64,000 bases of DNA from Diacronema lutheri (GCA_019448385.1 JAGTXO010000007.1:682001-746000); one strand, 5' to 3'; shown: positions 1 through 11,040, counted from the stretch's first letter. Made by a program: numbers and translations. The notes: generated by a model not told the origin, from the letters alone.

Positions 1-750
1 GCGCGCGTGCTCGCGCAGCCCCCGCGCACGCTCGGCCGTGCGCGGGGGCTCGACATGCTCAGCGAGGCGGGCGAGGCGGCGCAGCTGCCCGCGCGCGGCG
101 CGTCTCTGCCGAGCGCCACCGCGCCGCTGGCCGCGGAGCGCGAGTCGCTCGCGCCGGGCGCAGGCGCCGGGCGTGCGAGCGTCGGACTGCTGCTGCACGC
201 CGCGGCGGGCAGCCCGCAGGCCGAGCGCGCGATGGCGTGCGCGCTGCGGCACGAACTCGTGCTTGAAACGAGCGACGCTTGCGCGCTGTCGCCCAGCCGG
301 CTGCGCGCCTCGCTTGAGGACAACATGCGCTTCTCACTCAACATGCGCGCGCTCGAGACGAACCTCGCGGCCGCGGCCGACGACGACGCGGGCGCGCCCG
401 ACGCGACGCCGCCGAGCGAGGACAACGCGGCCGGGCGCGCGAGCGACGCGCCGCGCGGTGTGCTCGTGCCCAGCGCCAGCTCGGATGCCGGCGTCTGGGC
501 TCACGGCGTCGAGCGCGCTTGCGGCGCGTCGGCGTGCGGATCGCGCGAGCACGGGCAACCGGCGGGCGACGCCGAGCACGCGTCGGCGCGATCGCCGCTC
601 GCCGTCAACAACGCGGGCTTCGTTACGAGGCGCAGGTCGCGCCGCGGCGAGCGGAGCAAGGCGAGGCCCGCAGTCTCGCCCGCGACGTTTGCCGCGCCGC
701 CGCCTAGCACCGCGCCGCGGGCGGCGGTGGCCGACGCGCCGGCGAGCTGA
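1..750 (+). CDS. Hypothetical protein, C-terminal part (runs off left edge)
   Basis: An open frame enters from the left edge and ends at a TGA at 748-750. The last 250 residues are Ala/Arg/Ser-rich with a less biased patch near codons 75-120 that contains regularly spaced leucines and arginines, suggesting helices. No domain is recognised. No ATG lies at the beginning, so the real start is upstream of the window or in an earlier exon. The frame could be chance, since the other strand is also open here. Confidence 0.3.
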   Translation, partial: ARVLAQPPRTLGRARGLDMLSEAGEAAQLPARGASLPSATAPLAAERESLAPGAGAGRASVGLLLHAAAGSPQAERAMACALRHELVLETSDACALSPSRLRASLEDNMRFSLNMRALETNLAAAADDDAGAPDATPPSEDNAAGRASDAPRGVLVPSASSDAGVWAHGVERACGASACGSREHGQPAGDAEHASARSPLAVNNAGFVTRRRSRRGERSKARPAVSPATFAAPPPSTAPRAAVADAPAS

Positions 751-900
751 CGCCAATCTGCTCGCAGGCGTCGTGTGCGGTGTGCACTGGCGTCCGAAAG
801 GGATGAACGATCGCATGTTGCCTGACGGCAGAGAACCTCGGCTCGGCTGTCCCGCGGACGAGGTTCTTGAAGCATGGCGGTTGCACGGCCGGACTCTGAG

Positions 901-926
901 CCCCCCCCCCCCCCCCCCCCCCCCCC
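901..926. repeat. Poly-C tract (26 nt)
   Basis: Uninterrupted run of 26 C. It sits just beyond the last stop of the minus-strand pyruvyl-transferase-like gene, so in its 3' flank it would be read as poly-G. Confidence 0.95.
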
Positions 927-961
927 TAAAGGCCATCGAAACGACCTGCCGGTGGCGGGCG

Positions 962-2650
962 TCACCACGGGGCACCCGCTCCACAGCCCCAGCCCATCCA
1001 CGCAAAATTTGCAGAGCGATTTCGGGCGCTCACCCGTGCGTCACCTCCGCGCGAGAAGGCCTCGTGCTCGCGAACCACGTCGATTGTCGCGATCGTTGGG
1101 AAGAGTGCATCCGTGTCGATACAATCGGCGAGGCCGTGCGGCGCGACATTGGCCATGGCCAGCCGGCGCAGCCGGGCCATGACGCCGTCGGCCTGGAGCA
1201 ATTGCTTCTCGTAGCCAGCCAGCCGATGGAGCTCGTCTGCGAGCTGCTTGGGGCCCTGCGAGACCAGGTCAGCGTTGAGCATGAAGGTGTACGCGGGAGA
1301 ATCGATCTCGGAGGCAAGCTCGGCCGCCTTGTACGTGTTGCCCTGCGTAAAGAGGGCGGGGGTGTTCGCGAGGCGCGCGTACAGGGACACGTGGAATGAT
1401 CCGGACACGATCACGTCCGCTTGCCTGAAGAGCCACACGACCTTCGCTCACGACTTGGCCTCTTCTGTGAACAAGTGGGCGCTCGCGTTGTGCTTTGTCG
1501 CCAGCGCGCTGAGCTCTCGAAATGATGGCGAACCGCGACTCGGTATACAGTGCATGCCCATCGGCTGGTAGAAGATGACGTGGAGATGCTCCTCCTTCAC
1601 AAAGAGCAGATCAAGCGCGTTGAGGAGCGTTGTGCGGTATCGTCTAGAGCCGAACGTGCTGCAAGCGTACAGCAACGTTTTGCTTGTGCGAGGCGGCCGA
1701 AGGTGCGCCGGACTCAGGTACGCGCGTTCGCGGAACTCTCTTTCCACGCCAGCTGTGAAGTCGGTGGGCAGCAGCGCGACGGTGTCGACTGCCGGCCCCT
1801 CGATAGCGCCAGGTCAGACGCCGACCGCCTCGAGCCAGCGCGAGCTCAGCGAGTCGCGCACCGTCAGCCATTTTGCGCGCTCAAGGATCCGTGCGCCTCT
1901 CGACGCGACCTGCATCGCACGTGCAGTGCATCTCGCCGAGGGGTTGGACGAGGTCAGCGTACGCAGCGAGCGCTCGTGAACAGCAGCCGAGGCGTCGCGT
2001 TGCGGCGGCTCCCCGTCGAGCTGGCAGACGTGGTACATGAGGTTTTGCACCCGCAGGTGCTGGCCGTACTTGCCGGTCATCAGCTCGAGCAAGGTGAGCA
2101 GACTGGAGACATGGATTGGCGCATCGTCCTGCCAGTGCAAAGTGCCTTCCGGGTTTGTGACGAGGATTGAGACCGCGCGCATCGCCGCAGCATTGGTTGG
2201 AAAGCTATTCTTGTCGTCGCTGCAAAAGCGTGGCGACAAGCGAAGTTGTGCAAAGCAGTCGTCCGGATTCGCCGTGTTGCATAGCGTGCCTACCGGCAAC
2301 GCCCAGCCGCCCACGCCATCGCCGATGACGGCCATGATCGACTTTGCTTGAACGTAGGATGCAGCCGTTTGCCCAGGATGCCACTGTCGACGCCGCTCTG
2401 ACTGATTGACGATGAGTATGCGGAGCGGCTGCCCGGCAGGGGCAACTTGCGATTCGTTGATCGCGCTCAGCACTCGCGATCGGCACGTCGGCTTCAGCTC
2501 GCCAACCTGCCTAGGCGAGAGGCGCAAAAGCCCAACCCCGCCACGAGTGGCGTGGTTGTAAATCGAGCTGCCTCGCGCGCCGGGAGCGGAGGACAGGCTG
2601 AGCGCATCGTGCACCGCCACCACCAACAGGATCGTTAGCTTCATATTCAT
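962..2650 (-). pseudogene. Polysaccharide pyruvyl transferase-like protein with two in-frame TGA codons
   Basis: Read leftwards from the ATG at 2650, one frame stays coding-like over 1.69 kb but is crossed by two in-frame TGAs, at about 1814-1816 and 1448-1450, before a last TGA at 962-964. The N-terminus is a hydrophobic signal peptide (MNMKLTILLVV). The last third carries the PF04230-like block DVIVSGSFHVSLYARL followed by TPALFTQGNTYKAAEL, which matches the conserved C-terminal segment of polysaccharide pyruvyl transferases. It is a shorter relative of the intact gene at 3758-5200. Possible readings: a decaying pseudogene, unrecognised introns, or UGA read-through. This family is not known to contain selenocysteine, so the pseudogene reading is preferred. 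A substrate cannot be predicted. Confidence 0.5.
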
Positions 2651-3636
2651 GACATCGCTCCGTTCGTCACGCCTCGTCCTTTTATTTTATTTCCTCCTAT
2701 ATTTTGCACCAACGGTGCCGCGCTGCGCGGCATGACCGCAACGAAAATTCAAAATATCCTCAAGCGCCCGGTGAGGATTCATGACCCACTACAAGTTGGT
2801 CCGGAGGCGGTCGTCACACAGCTGGCGCAATATCTCGACGCGCCGAACCGTTTGTGGGCTTCTCCTGGCAACAACGTCAGCGTCGATGACTAGCCAATTT
2901 GTGGAGGAGAGGCTCTAAAGCATTACGCGTTTAGCCCAGCTGCGCGTCCCCGGCGTCTCCGTAGACGTGTCCGTACCGATGAGTTGGCGCGTTTGCCCAC
3001 GCACGTGCGTCGAGGAAGCCGAGAATGAGGGCGACGAGAGAAGGGGGTGCAAGACTGACCGTGTCCCTCGCCGAATGCCGTCCACACCCCTTTGTCCACT
3101 CCTTTCCGCCCGTGCGCGCGCGCGCTCAGCTGTGGCTTTGTCCGCGAACGCGCGCGCGCGTCTCGACCTGCGGCAAATGCGGCAAGGAGGCGAGCAGATC
3201 GGAAGTGGTTTTGCGGCACCTTGCCTTCTTGGATGCGGCGGTTGCGCCGGCCGCCGCCGCAGGCGCGTTGACGGCCGGCGCGTTCACGAGCGTGCTCGCG
3301 CGCGGCTGCGCGGCGCAATCGGGACGTGCGGTCGGCCGCGCGCGCGCGGTCCGAGGCGGGAGGGCCATGCACGGCAACGCCGGATATGACGTTACCGCCC
3401 GACGCGTTCGAGCCGTTGGCGTGCGCGTTGTCGCGTTGTCGCCTTCGAGACCGTTTCGCACTTTCCCCGCGAGGAGCGCGGTGAGGTCCGTGGTATGCGA
3501 GCCCCGAACTGATCAAGAAAAAGGCCTGTTGCCTAGCTCGTCGCACATACACCTAAATTTTGGCGTAGGCTGCCTCAACTTCCTGCTCCGTTTGTCCAGC
3601 CTCGGCCCCGTGCGCGCCCCTCCTGCTGACCCGCCT
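2651..3636. other. Intergenic region, no supported gene
   Basis: AT-richer leader of the leftward gene at 2660-2760, then GC-rich sequence with CG repeats around 3110-3350. Open frames exist on both strands at 2923-3657 but are Arg/Ala-rich with no domain, so no gene is called. Confidence 0.5.
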
Positions 3637-3740
3637 GTAAGCGTCGTTAGTATGTAAATAGGCGTAGCTAGCAAGAGGGAGTACGCTGTCCTGTAAATTC
3701 AAAATTGTGATAATTAAGGGGATATACTAACGACGCTTAC
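3637..3740. repeat. Inverted pair of the 17-nt motif GTAAGCGTCGTTAGTAT
   Basis: GTAAGCGTCGTTAGTAT at 3637-3653 and its exact reverse complement at 3724-3740 enclose 70 nt of AT-rich DNA. The similarity continues outward for about 13 nt on each side (a TGCTGAC-CGCCT block), so the arms are about 30 bp with one mismatch and one indel. It may be a short TIR element, or two divergent copies of a promoter or splice-acceptor motif. The right copy ends 17 nt before the ATG at 3758. Confidence 0.85.
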
Positions 3741-3757
3741 AAGGCGAGTCAGCAAAA

Positions 3758-5200
3758 ATGACGCTCTTCGTGCTCGCTGCATTGGCGACGACCTCACCGC
3801 GGCTTTCCGAAGCATTGCCGCGCTGGCTGCAACCGCCCACAGGACCGCACTGTCCGTATGGAGTGTTGCGCTCTTTGCCGCAGCCACATACGACACCAGC
3901 GCAGCTCTACTTGCCGAAGTACACGTTCTGTGCCGAGAGGGGCGTCCGCGGCCATGACACCTGGGACGAGATTTGCACCGTGCTGCCAAAAGCTTGGGCA
4001 CGAGGCGGTCGAGCGATGCACTTTGCCATTCAACTGGGCCAGACCAATGAACGTGACATGCGCGCATACGCTGCCGGCTGGAATGCAGGTGACGCTATTC
4101 TTACGTGGGCTGCGCGGCTCGCGTTCTCCTACTTCTTGGGACATCCGGACTGGCTTCTGCGCGAATGCCGCATTCCCATGAGCGTGACGGACCTGCGTAC
4201 CGCGAACAGCGAGCCGACATTGGCTGTCATTGTTGGTGGCGGCGGCTTGTTTTACAGTCTCAACCGCGCGAGCCTGCAGAACATATCTGGATGGCAGTGG
4301 CAGGTGCCCACGCCTCACCTGACGAGACTCGACCCCCCCCTCTTCTTGTTTGGCGTAGGGTGGAACGAGTTTCGGCACACTACCTCGACGCGCTATCGAA
4401 GCGCGCTGATGCGGAGCCTCACCGCACTTGCGGCAAAGAGCTCCACCATGATTGGCTTGCGCGAGCAGTACAGCCTGGATGCAATGACGCCGCTCATTCC
4501 TCTGCGCAACGCCACCATTACGTACCAACCGTGCGCGACGACCCTGCTCGGTGCAATCCAGCCCTGCATGACAAATCGCGTCCTCCTGCACAAGGACTCT
4601 CCGCGACGGCTGTCCGTGAACGTTGCGGGCGATAATTTGATGAGCCGACTGGGCGTCGCCACGTACACGTCGGTCATGCGCGAAATCGCCGGCTTTTGCG
4701 AGCGTGCACTGGCCAACGGTTGGGCCGTGGATCTCGTCCACCACCTCAGTATGGATGCAGTCTTCCACCGTTTTTTGCGCCAACATTTTCCCAATGTCGC
4801 CAAGCACGTGGCCACCATCCAATTCACGTCGCACGAGCACATGCTCGACTACTACGGCCGTGTCACAGTCGCCATCTCTTCAAGGGGCCACGGTGTGATG
4901 GTGCCGTTTGGTCTCCAGGCTGCGACGATATCAATGATCGCCCACGACAAGGTGGCATCGTTCATCCGAGACATCGGCCACCGCGAGTGGGGCGTCGAAA
5001 TCGACCCCACGAAACGGCCTGGAGGCAATGCTTCGGGCATCTCTGAGGAGCTGTGGTACGCTCTGGAGCACATCCATGGCAACAGGGCGCTCATCCATCG
5101 GCAGATTCTTGAGGCACAGGCGCGATTGATGGCCATCACCGCTGAAAACATGCGTCGATTCGCCAGCGACATGCTCCCCAGAGCGCGCAACTTGAAGTGA
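3758..5200 (+). CDS. Secreted/Golgi polysaccharide pyruvyl transferase-like protein
   Basis: Intact single-exon gene of 480 residues. The start is the ATG after an AT-rich leader. Residues 1-20 form a signal peptide or anchor. Family blocks in order are NAGDAILTWAARLAF (about residue 109), the nucleotide-sugar-fold glycine run VIVGGGGLF (about 157), FGVGWNEFR, IGLREQYSLD, DLVHHLSMD, and the C-terminal VAISSRGHGVMVPFGL segment followed by a lysine-containing stretch. These match PF04230, which transfers pyruvate ketals in bacteria; eukaryotic members are largely uncharacterised, so a role in cell-surface or scale polysaccharide decoration is inference. The gene is less GC-rich than its neighbours. 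It is related to the broken frame at 962-2650 and directly follows a copy of the 17-nt motif. Confidence 0.75.
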   Translation: MTLFVLAALATTSPRLSEALPRWLQPPTGPHCPYGVLRSLPQPHTTPAQLYLPKYTFCAERGVRGHDTWDEICTVLPKAWARGGRAMHFAIQLGQTNERDMRAYAAGWNAGDAILTWAARLAFSYFLGHPDWLLRECRIPMSVTDLRTANSEPTLAVIVGGGGLFYSLNRASLQNISGWQWQVPTPHLTRLDPPLFLFGVGWNEFRHTTSTRYRSALMRSLTALAAKSSTMIGLREQYSLDAMTPLIPLRNATITYQPCATTLLGAIQPCMTNRVLLHKDSPRRLSVNVAGDNLMSRLGVATYTSVMREIAGFCERALANGWAVDLVHHLSMDAVFHRFLRQHFPNVAKHVATIQFTSHEHMLDYYGRVTVAISSRGHGVMVPFGLQAATISMIAHDKVASFIRDIGHREWGVEIDPTKRPGGNASGISEELWYALEHIHGNRALIHRQILEAQARLMAITAENMRRFASDMLPRARNLK

Positions 5201-5596
5201 TGCGAGCTGGTCGATCTGCTCGCGCGCCTGTGCGCGCGTGACCAGCAACGCCACCCGAGCGCTGACGGCGGCGCAGCCCCTCGCCGCTCGCACTCGAGTC
5301 CACACGCGCGGACGCGCGCGGACGAGCTTCCTTCTCGCCTCTGCTCGGCCGCTGACGCGCAACGGAGAGTGCTCGTTTGCCCTCCCAAGTGCCCCAAAAC
5401 GCACAGGCCAGACACACCTCTCGACCGACGCAGGCCGGGCCTGAATGCATGTCGCCGACTCGTCGGGCACGTTGTCCATTGGCGGGTTGTCCATCGGCGC
5501 GATGGACACCAGCTACTTCTTCAGCGTTTTAAAGGCCCCAGGTGAGCGCGCGCACGCACGGGTGCCGAGGCACGTGCGCTCAGATCGACAAGGGAG
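5201..5596. other. Intergenic region with a possible orphan 5' exon
   Basis: Mostly featureless GC-rich DNA. At 5446-5539 a short plus-strand frame begins with ATG and ends at CCCAG followed by GTGAGCGC, a textbook donor, but no downstream exon is seen because the ~500-bp repeat starts 57 nt later. It may be the first exon of a gene interrupted by that repeat, or chance. Confidence 0.3.
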
Positions 5597-6093
5597 AGTT
5601 CCGGCCACCGGCGCATCGAGGCGCTGGCTGCGCAACACGGCGGTGCGCAACACCCGCAGCTCGGCCAACGGCAAGTAGCGCGCCGGCGCAGCGCACGGTA
5701 TGCCGCGGCGAGCTCAGTCGCGAAGAATGTCCGAGGCCGCGCCCTCCACGGGGTGCGCGCGCACTCGGCGCGGTCCGGTCAGTCAGAGCGCCTCAGCTGG
5801 GCGCCTTTCACTCGAGCCCTTCCGGTCGCCCGCATTCCGGGGTCGGACCCTCCGTCGGCCCGGCTCGGGCCCTCCGTCCGCCGCGCCCGCTCAACCCCGA
5901 ATTCTACTCAAAATCCGCCGGTCAGGGGGGGGGGGGTCTCGGTCCTAGGCTCGTCCTAATAAGCATCGCTCGAACCCCTCGGGCGCTCATTGGCTGGCTT
6001 TTCACCCTTGATTGTACGAGGGGGAGGAGGGGGCCCGGGTCGTACTCTCAGCCCCCTACTGGCCGGACCAGCCCGGACCGCGCCCTATATAGG
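5597..6093 (+). repeat. Promoter-like dispersed repeat, copy A (about 500 bp)
   Basis: From GTTCCGGCCACCGGCGCATC to the CTATATA box, this segment matches 58945-59468 almost base for base, apart from a few indels (copy B has about 35 extra nt in the middle). The 3' third has ATTGGCTGG (a CCAAT-type box) at about 5989 and CTATATAGG at about 6085, spaced like a Pol II promoter pointing right. In this copy no rightward gene follows, because the next gene is on the other strand. It could be a mobile element end or a duplicated promoter segment. Confidence 0.8.
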
Positions 6094-6137
6094 TGCACAG
6101 GGTCGACGCTCTGACTTCGGCCCGACGTTGCGCGCCT

Positions 6138-6154
6138 GTAAGCGTCGTTAGTAT
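6138..6154 (+). repeat. 17-nt motif GTAAGCGTCGTTAGTAT, single copy
   Basis: Exact copy of the motif seen at 3637, preceded by the same CGCCT. It lies 45 nt past the TATA box of repeat copy A and 25 nt beyond the stop of the minus-strand gene ending at 6179. Confidence 0.85.
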
Positions 6155-6178
6155 ATAGTGCTCTGCGAGCATGCTCAC

Positions 6179-7434
6179 TCACGCGGCGCGTCCGGCGCTG
6201 ATCGCCGCGTCGAACACGGGCGTGTGCCACTGCTGGCTCGAGGCCATGTTCCACGCGAGGCCGAAGCCCGCGCGCATCATGAGCGTGCGCACCGCCTGCA
6301 TCGCGCCGCTGCCGAGCGAGTTGTTGACGCCAAACAGGAGGAAGCGGCCGACGTCGAGCAGTGTCGTCTTGCTGCCGCGCGCGAGGAGCACGAACGTGAC
6401 GGCGTTGAGGACGTGCTGGAAGACGCCGGTGCCCGCTGCGGTCGTGAAGAAGTCGACGTCGATGCACAGCGCCTTGGCCGCCTTGAACGCGCTCCGCTGC
6501 CACTCGACCGCCGAGTGCTCCCAATCGGCCGGCACGACGGGTACGGACTCCGACCCGACCTTGGCCTGCTGCGTGAGCACGCCTGCCGCAAGGCGGCCGA
6601 CGAGCGCGGGCACGAAGAGGATAAACGAGCTGATCGTCATCTGGCCGAACGTGACGCCGCACCCGCGCAGCTCGACGATCGCCTCGACGAACACAAACCC
6701 TGGGCGATCGCAGCCCACGCGCGGGCGCGCTCGTCGGCAGTGGCGGCGGCGCGCGCGTGCCCCGGCGCGCTGCGCGGTCGACGCAAGCAGCGCGCGCGCC
6801 GCGACGCGCGCGCGCGCGCACCGCCGAGCATGAGCGCCATGTTTGCGTTGGAGGCCGAATCGGCGTACGAGGTGCCGCCTGTCCGCATGTAGTACTGCGT
6901 GGCGAAAGGGGCGAGCAGGGCGAACGCGCCGTAGAAGAATGCCATGAACGGCACGATCCGCATCGTCCCCGTGATCGCGCGCGCGGTGCACACGGCGACC
7001 GACTGGCCGGTGATCCACGAGAAAAGAAAGTAGAAGCTCGGCGAGGCGATCAGCACGTTCTGCGCGGCGAGCGCGTTCTTGCGAAGATAGTCTTTGACGA
7101 GGACGTCATCGGGGATGGCGTCGCGCCGCAGCCCGGCGGCGCGGAAGCCGTCGATCACGCGCTTGAGCGCGCTCAGCTGCGTCTCGAAGGGCACAAACGT
7201 GCCAGCGGCGATCGCCGCGCCGAGCATCGCGGTGCCCTCGACGAAGCCGCGGTCGATTTGGCCCGCCTCGAGGAAGGTCTTTGGCGGCGCGGAGGACGGC
7301 GCCGTGCCTACTGAGCGCGCGAACGCGTGCTTGGACTGCGCGAGCAGCGGCCGCGCGCACGCCTGCGCGCGGGCGAGCAGCCGCGCGCCAAGCATTCCTT
7401 CTCCCTCCCCCTTTGCTTCGCTCCCTTTTCGCAT
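6179..7434 (-). CDS. Conserved membrane protein of unknown function, two exons
   Basis: Exon 1 is 7434-6822 and exon 2 is 6699-6179, joined across a 122-nt GTGCGCGC...CCCAG intron that restores a continuous frame (GG|GG in glycine codons). The protein is about 377 residues, or 13 fewer if the internal ATG at 7395 is used. The first 40 residues are Arg/Ala-rich without acids, like a mitochondrial or plastid presequence. The body has several hydrophobic segments (e.g. VLIASPSFYFLFSW, IVPFMAFFYGAFALLAPF in exon 1 and ISSFILFVPALVGRLA in exon 2), so it should be a polytopic organellar membrane protein. I do not recognise the family. Confidence 0.7.
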
Positions 7435-7758
7435 GAGTATGGACTATGGAGGTATGGAGGTAGTATGGCGCCGCCCGCCACGCTGTACGTGAATCTCACA
7501 TGTCTTGACTGACGGACTCGGAAACATGTCCGCTGCCGACCGCCCGAGGCTGCCCCACGGTCGCCCACATGCACCCGTCCAAAGCAGTGATGAGGGCGCA
7601 CGCTCTGCCTGCGCGCAAGCGCGCCACCGGGCTGCACGCCCATTCTCAAAGCTCTGTCCCTCTGGCACTCAACGGTGCCGAGCGGAACGGCCGACCGGGG
7701 CGGCGCCTTCGGCTGCGCGCCCACTGCCCCGCGCCGCTCGGCCCGCAGCGCGCCCCGT
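7435..7758. other. Intergenic region
   Basis: Upstream region of the leftward membrane-protein gene. Its first 70 nt are AT-richer with GGTATGGAGGTA repeats. Nothing else is supported. Confidence 0.5.
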
Positions 7759-8488
7759 TCACTTGGTGAACGTCTGGACCGTGTAGTACTTGAGAGCAGA
7801 CATGCCAGCCTCAGGGTAGTCCTCCATCGTCACCTGCGCGCGCGCGTGCGCGGCGCGACGGCGGCGGCGGCGGAGTCCGCATGCGGCCACGGCGCGGCTC
7901 AGGTGCGTCACGCGCTTCAAGCGCCGGCCGCCAGCGCTCGCGCGCCCACCTTGAGCGTCGTGTTGTCCTGTTCTACCTCGAGCTTGCCGACGTACTTGAC
8001 GCGCTCGTCGCTCTTGATGGTCCACTCGTTGCCGAGCACCTCGCGAAACGCGGCGTCGAGCTCCTGGCGCGCACCGCGCGCGCACGCGCGCGCGCGCGCC
8101 TCGCCCAGCTGAGCCGAGCGCGCGCCGCGACGGCCGCGCGCGCCGGGTGGGGAGGGGCGCCCGGGCACGGCGCCGATTGCGCACCTGAGCGCTCATCTTG
8201 TAGGTGTAGATGGCGCGGTACTGCGACTTGTAGAGCTCGCGCCTGTCCTGCCCGTCGGGCACCTTGAGGTCTGACGGCGCCGGCCGCGCGCACGCGCGAG
8301 CGCCCGGCGGCGTGAACGCCCAGCGCATGCGGGCGCCTGGCGCACGCGAGCGCCCGTGCCCGAGCGCGCGCCGGCCACGAGCCCGGGTGGCCGCCAGCGG
8401 GCGGCGAGCGCCAAGGCAGGCGCACGCGCGCGCGCGCGCACGCGCGCGCACGCGCGCGCGCACTCTGGAACACGTCCTGCTGCGACAT
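7759..8488 (-). CDS. Small conserved protein, four short exons
   Basis: Exons 8488-8464, 8270-8185, 8063-7950 and 7833-7759 have GT donors (three GTGCGC or GTGGGC) and CAG acceptors, and splice in phase to a protein of about 99 residues that starts MSQQDVFQ and ends YYTVQTFTK. It is charged and soluble-looking, with mixed helices and strands. No signal peptide or membrane segment is seen. The low complexity of the introns contrasts sharply with the balanced composition of the exons, which is the main argument that the gene is real. I do not recognise the family. Confidence 0.7.
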
Positions 8489-8632
8489 GGGGGAGGCGAA
8501 GAGCGCGGGCAAGCAACGGGCGGCAGCTCCAGATCGGGGTCCTTTTTCAAAGTTTTTTGCGCACGCCTTGACACTTTTCGCGGGGCAAAAAGGGGTTCGA
8601 CGAGGGCGTGAACCGCGGATCAAGCCCCGCGG

Positions 8633-11040
8633 ATGCACGCGGCCCCCGAGGAGCGCGCGGGGGCGCCGGCGTCGGCCGAGCCGGCGGCGCGACGCTCAGC
8701 ACGCCGTCCTTCCTCGCGACCGAGGCTCGCCGAGGACGATGCCGAGCCGAGCGAGCGCGCCGGCCGCGCGCGCGCGGGCGAGCACGCGCGGAGCGCCGGC
8801 AAGCAGCCGCGCTCGCACGCGCGGCCGACGCCCAGCGGCTCGCCGCACGGCTCGGACGTCGAGCCGGACGGCGTGCAGCCTCAGCGCAAGCGCAGTCGTC
8901 AGCTCGTCTTCCCGGCCGACGCGGACGGCGCGAGCGCACGCGCACGCGCGCGCGCGGACGAGAGTGCGCCGGCTGCGCCCGCCGCCGACGGCGCGCCGGC
9001 GGCTGCGGCGGCTGCGGCGGCTGCGGCTGCGGCGGTGGCGGTCGCGCCAGCGGCCGTGGGCGCGAGTACGCCCGTCTCGCGCAAGCGCCCGGCCAGCTCC
9101 TCCGCCGCCGCCGCCGCTGCCGGCTCGGCCAGCAAGGCGGGCGCGGGCAAGCGCGCCGCGCAGTGCCCACGCAAGTCGCTCGCGGTCGACGACGAGGAGC
9201 TGCTGCGCGCGCGGTCCAAGGGGCGGCGCTCGGCGGCCAAGCCGGCGGTCGAGCCGGCGCGCGGCGCGGGCGAGCGCCCCGCCGCCGCCCTCTGCCGGCA
9301 CACCGACTGCGACCCGTCGATCCAGCCGCTCTATGCGCGACTGTCGCACCTGCTCTGCGCGCGCCCGCGCCGGTGGTGCGCGTACGAGTGGTTCTACGCG
9401 CCGGTGGACGTGGACTTCTTCAAGCCGGCCGAGTCGGAGTTCCACGCGTGCCTCGCCGAGGCCGGCCTCGCGCACGTCACCCGCCTCACCCGGCGCGAGT
9501 GGTCGTTCGTCCGCTCGCTCATCGGCCGGCCGCGGCGTGTCTCCGCCGGTTACTTTGCCGACGAGCGCCAGCGGCTCCACGAGCACCGCGCGCGCGCGCG
9601 CCAGCTCAACCGCGGCGCGCGGCTGGCGGTCGGGCAGCGCGTCACGGCCTTCCACCCGAAGGTGCGCCAGCTCCACCTCGGCGCCATTCTCACGCCCGAC
9701 GGCGACGCGTACCGCGTGCAGTTCGACCGCGCCGAGCTGGGCGTGCAGCGAATCCTCGACTTCCAGCTCGTCGCGCTCGACGACGCGCAACCGTTGGGCG
9801 CGGGCGGGCTCGGCGCGGAGGCGTACGCGGCGATGCGCGAGCAGCACGCGCTGATGGGCATGGATGCGCTCGGCGCTCCGTCCCTCGCCGCGCTCCGCTC
9901 GCTCGACGCGCTCAGCGCCGCGCCGAACGGCGCCGCGGGCGTGCACGCGGCCGGCGCGTACGGCGGCGGCGTGCGCGGCGCGGGTGGCGGCGTGCTGGGC
10001 TGCGCCGCGCGCGCCGGCGCGGCGGGCGACTGGGGGGGCGTCTCCGCGCCCTTTTTGCCCATCGGCGCGTGCGGCCACGCGCTGCACCGCGCCGCCGCCG
10101 CGTCCGCCGCCGACCGCGCCGCGCCGGCGCTCGCCGCCGACGGCGGCGAGCCGCCGCTCAGCGCGGAGCACGCGCAGCTCGCGTGCCGGCTGTCGGCGCT
10201 TCTCGAGCGCAAGGCGACGCTCGTGCGCGAGCTCTGCCAGACCAACGACGAGGTCGAGGCCGGCGTGCTCCCCCTCGAGCTGCACGGCGACGCGCACGTG
10301 CGCGCCGTGCGCGCCGTGCGCGCGCGGCGCGCGGCGCGCGCGCGGCGCGCCACCGCTCACCCGGCGGCGCGCGCGCACGCGCCGCCGCCGGCCGTGCGCA
10401 GGAGAGCGCAGAGACCGCGGCGATCAAGGAGCACTACAAGTGGCTCCTCGACGACCTCGAGCGCACGACGGCGCAGGTCGAGGCGCTGCACGCGGGGCTC
10501 GCCGACGCGATCGCCACGCACGCGGCCGACACCGCGCGCCGGCGGTCGGTCGGCAGGCTCAAGGCCCTCGTCGAAGCGTGCACGCCGACCGCGCGCTCCA
10601 TACTCGCCGACGCGCTGCACACGACGCGCGCGCACGAGCAGGCGCTACCGTGGAGCGCGCCGACGCCCGCGCTCTCGCCCGCCCTCATCTCGCTCGTGCA
10701 CAACGCAATCCAGCTGCTGCTGCACGTGCAGGCGAGTGCGGGCGCCGCGCTGCCCGCCGACGAGGCGCATCTCCTCTTCGAAAGCTCGCTCGCCGGCGTG
10801 CAGCCCAAGGTCAGCGGCGCGCGCCGCCGCCGACCCACGCGCGCGTGCCGGGGATGCGCGCGCCGCGCGCGCCGCGCGCGCGCGCTCAGGCGCCCGGTGC
10901 CTGCCGCGCCGGTGCTCGCGCAGGCCAGCTCCAACGCTCTCGCCTTCCAAGAAGTCGCGTCGGCACTGTCGTCCGTGTGCGCGCTCCTCACCGCGCCGGG
11001 CGCGGCCGGCGAGCAGCGCGACGGGCAGAGGAGCAGGTGA
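8633..11040 (+). CDS. LIN9: LIN9 / ALWAYS EARLY homologue with DIRP domain (MuvB/DREAM complex)
   Basis: LIN9 proteins are scaffold subunits of the MuvB core that, with Myb or E2F-RB-like partners, controls cell-cycle genes in the nucleus. Exons are 8633-10297, 10402-10809 and 10924-11040, all joined in phase 0 with GTGCGC or GTCAGC donors and CAG acceptors. The N-terminal ~215 residues are disordered and basic. The DIRP domain follows, from about CAYEWFYAPVDVDFF through LTRREWSFVRSLIGRPRR to SAGYFADER, matching the family (EWFYS...LTRxEW...GKPRR...FFxxER). After it come the short chromatin-binding-like region (VGQRVTAFHPKVRQL) and a leucine-rich helical C-terminus (EHYKWLLDDLERTTAQVEAL). The 5' end could lie upstream, as the frame is open to 8608 without an ATG. 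Confidence 0.85.

Noticed and set aside
2923-3657. Overlapping open frames on both strands
   Set aside because: No conserved block, CG-repeat composition, no plausible start context or splice structure.
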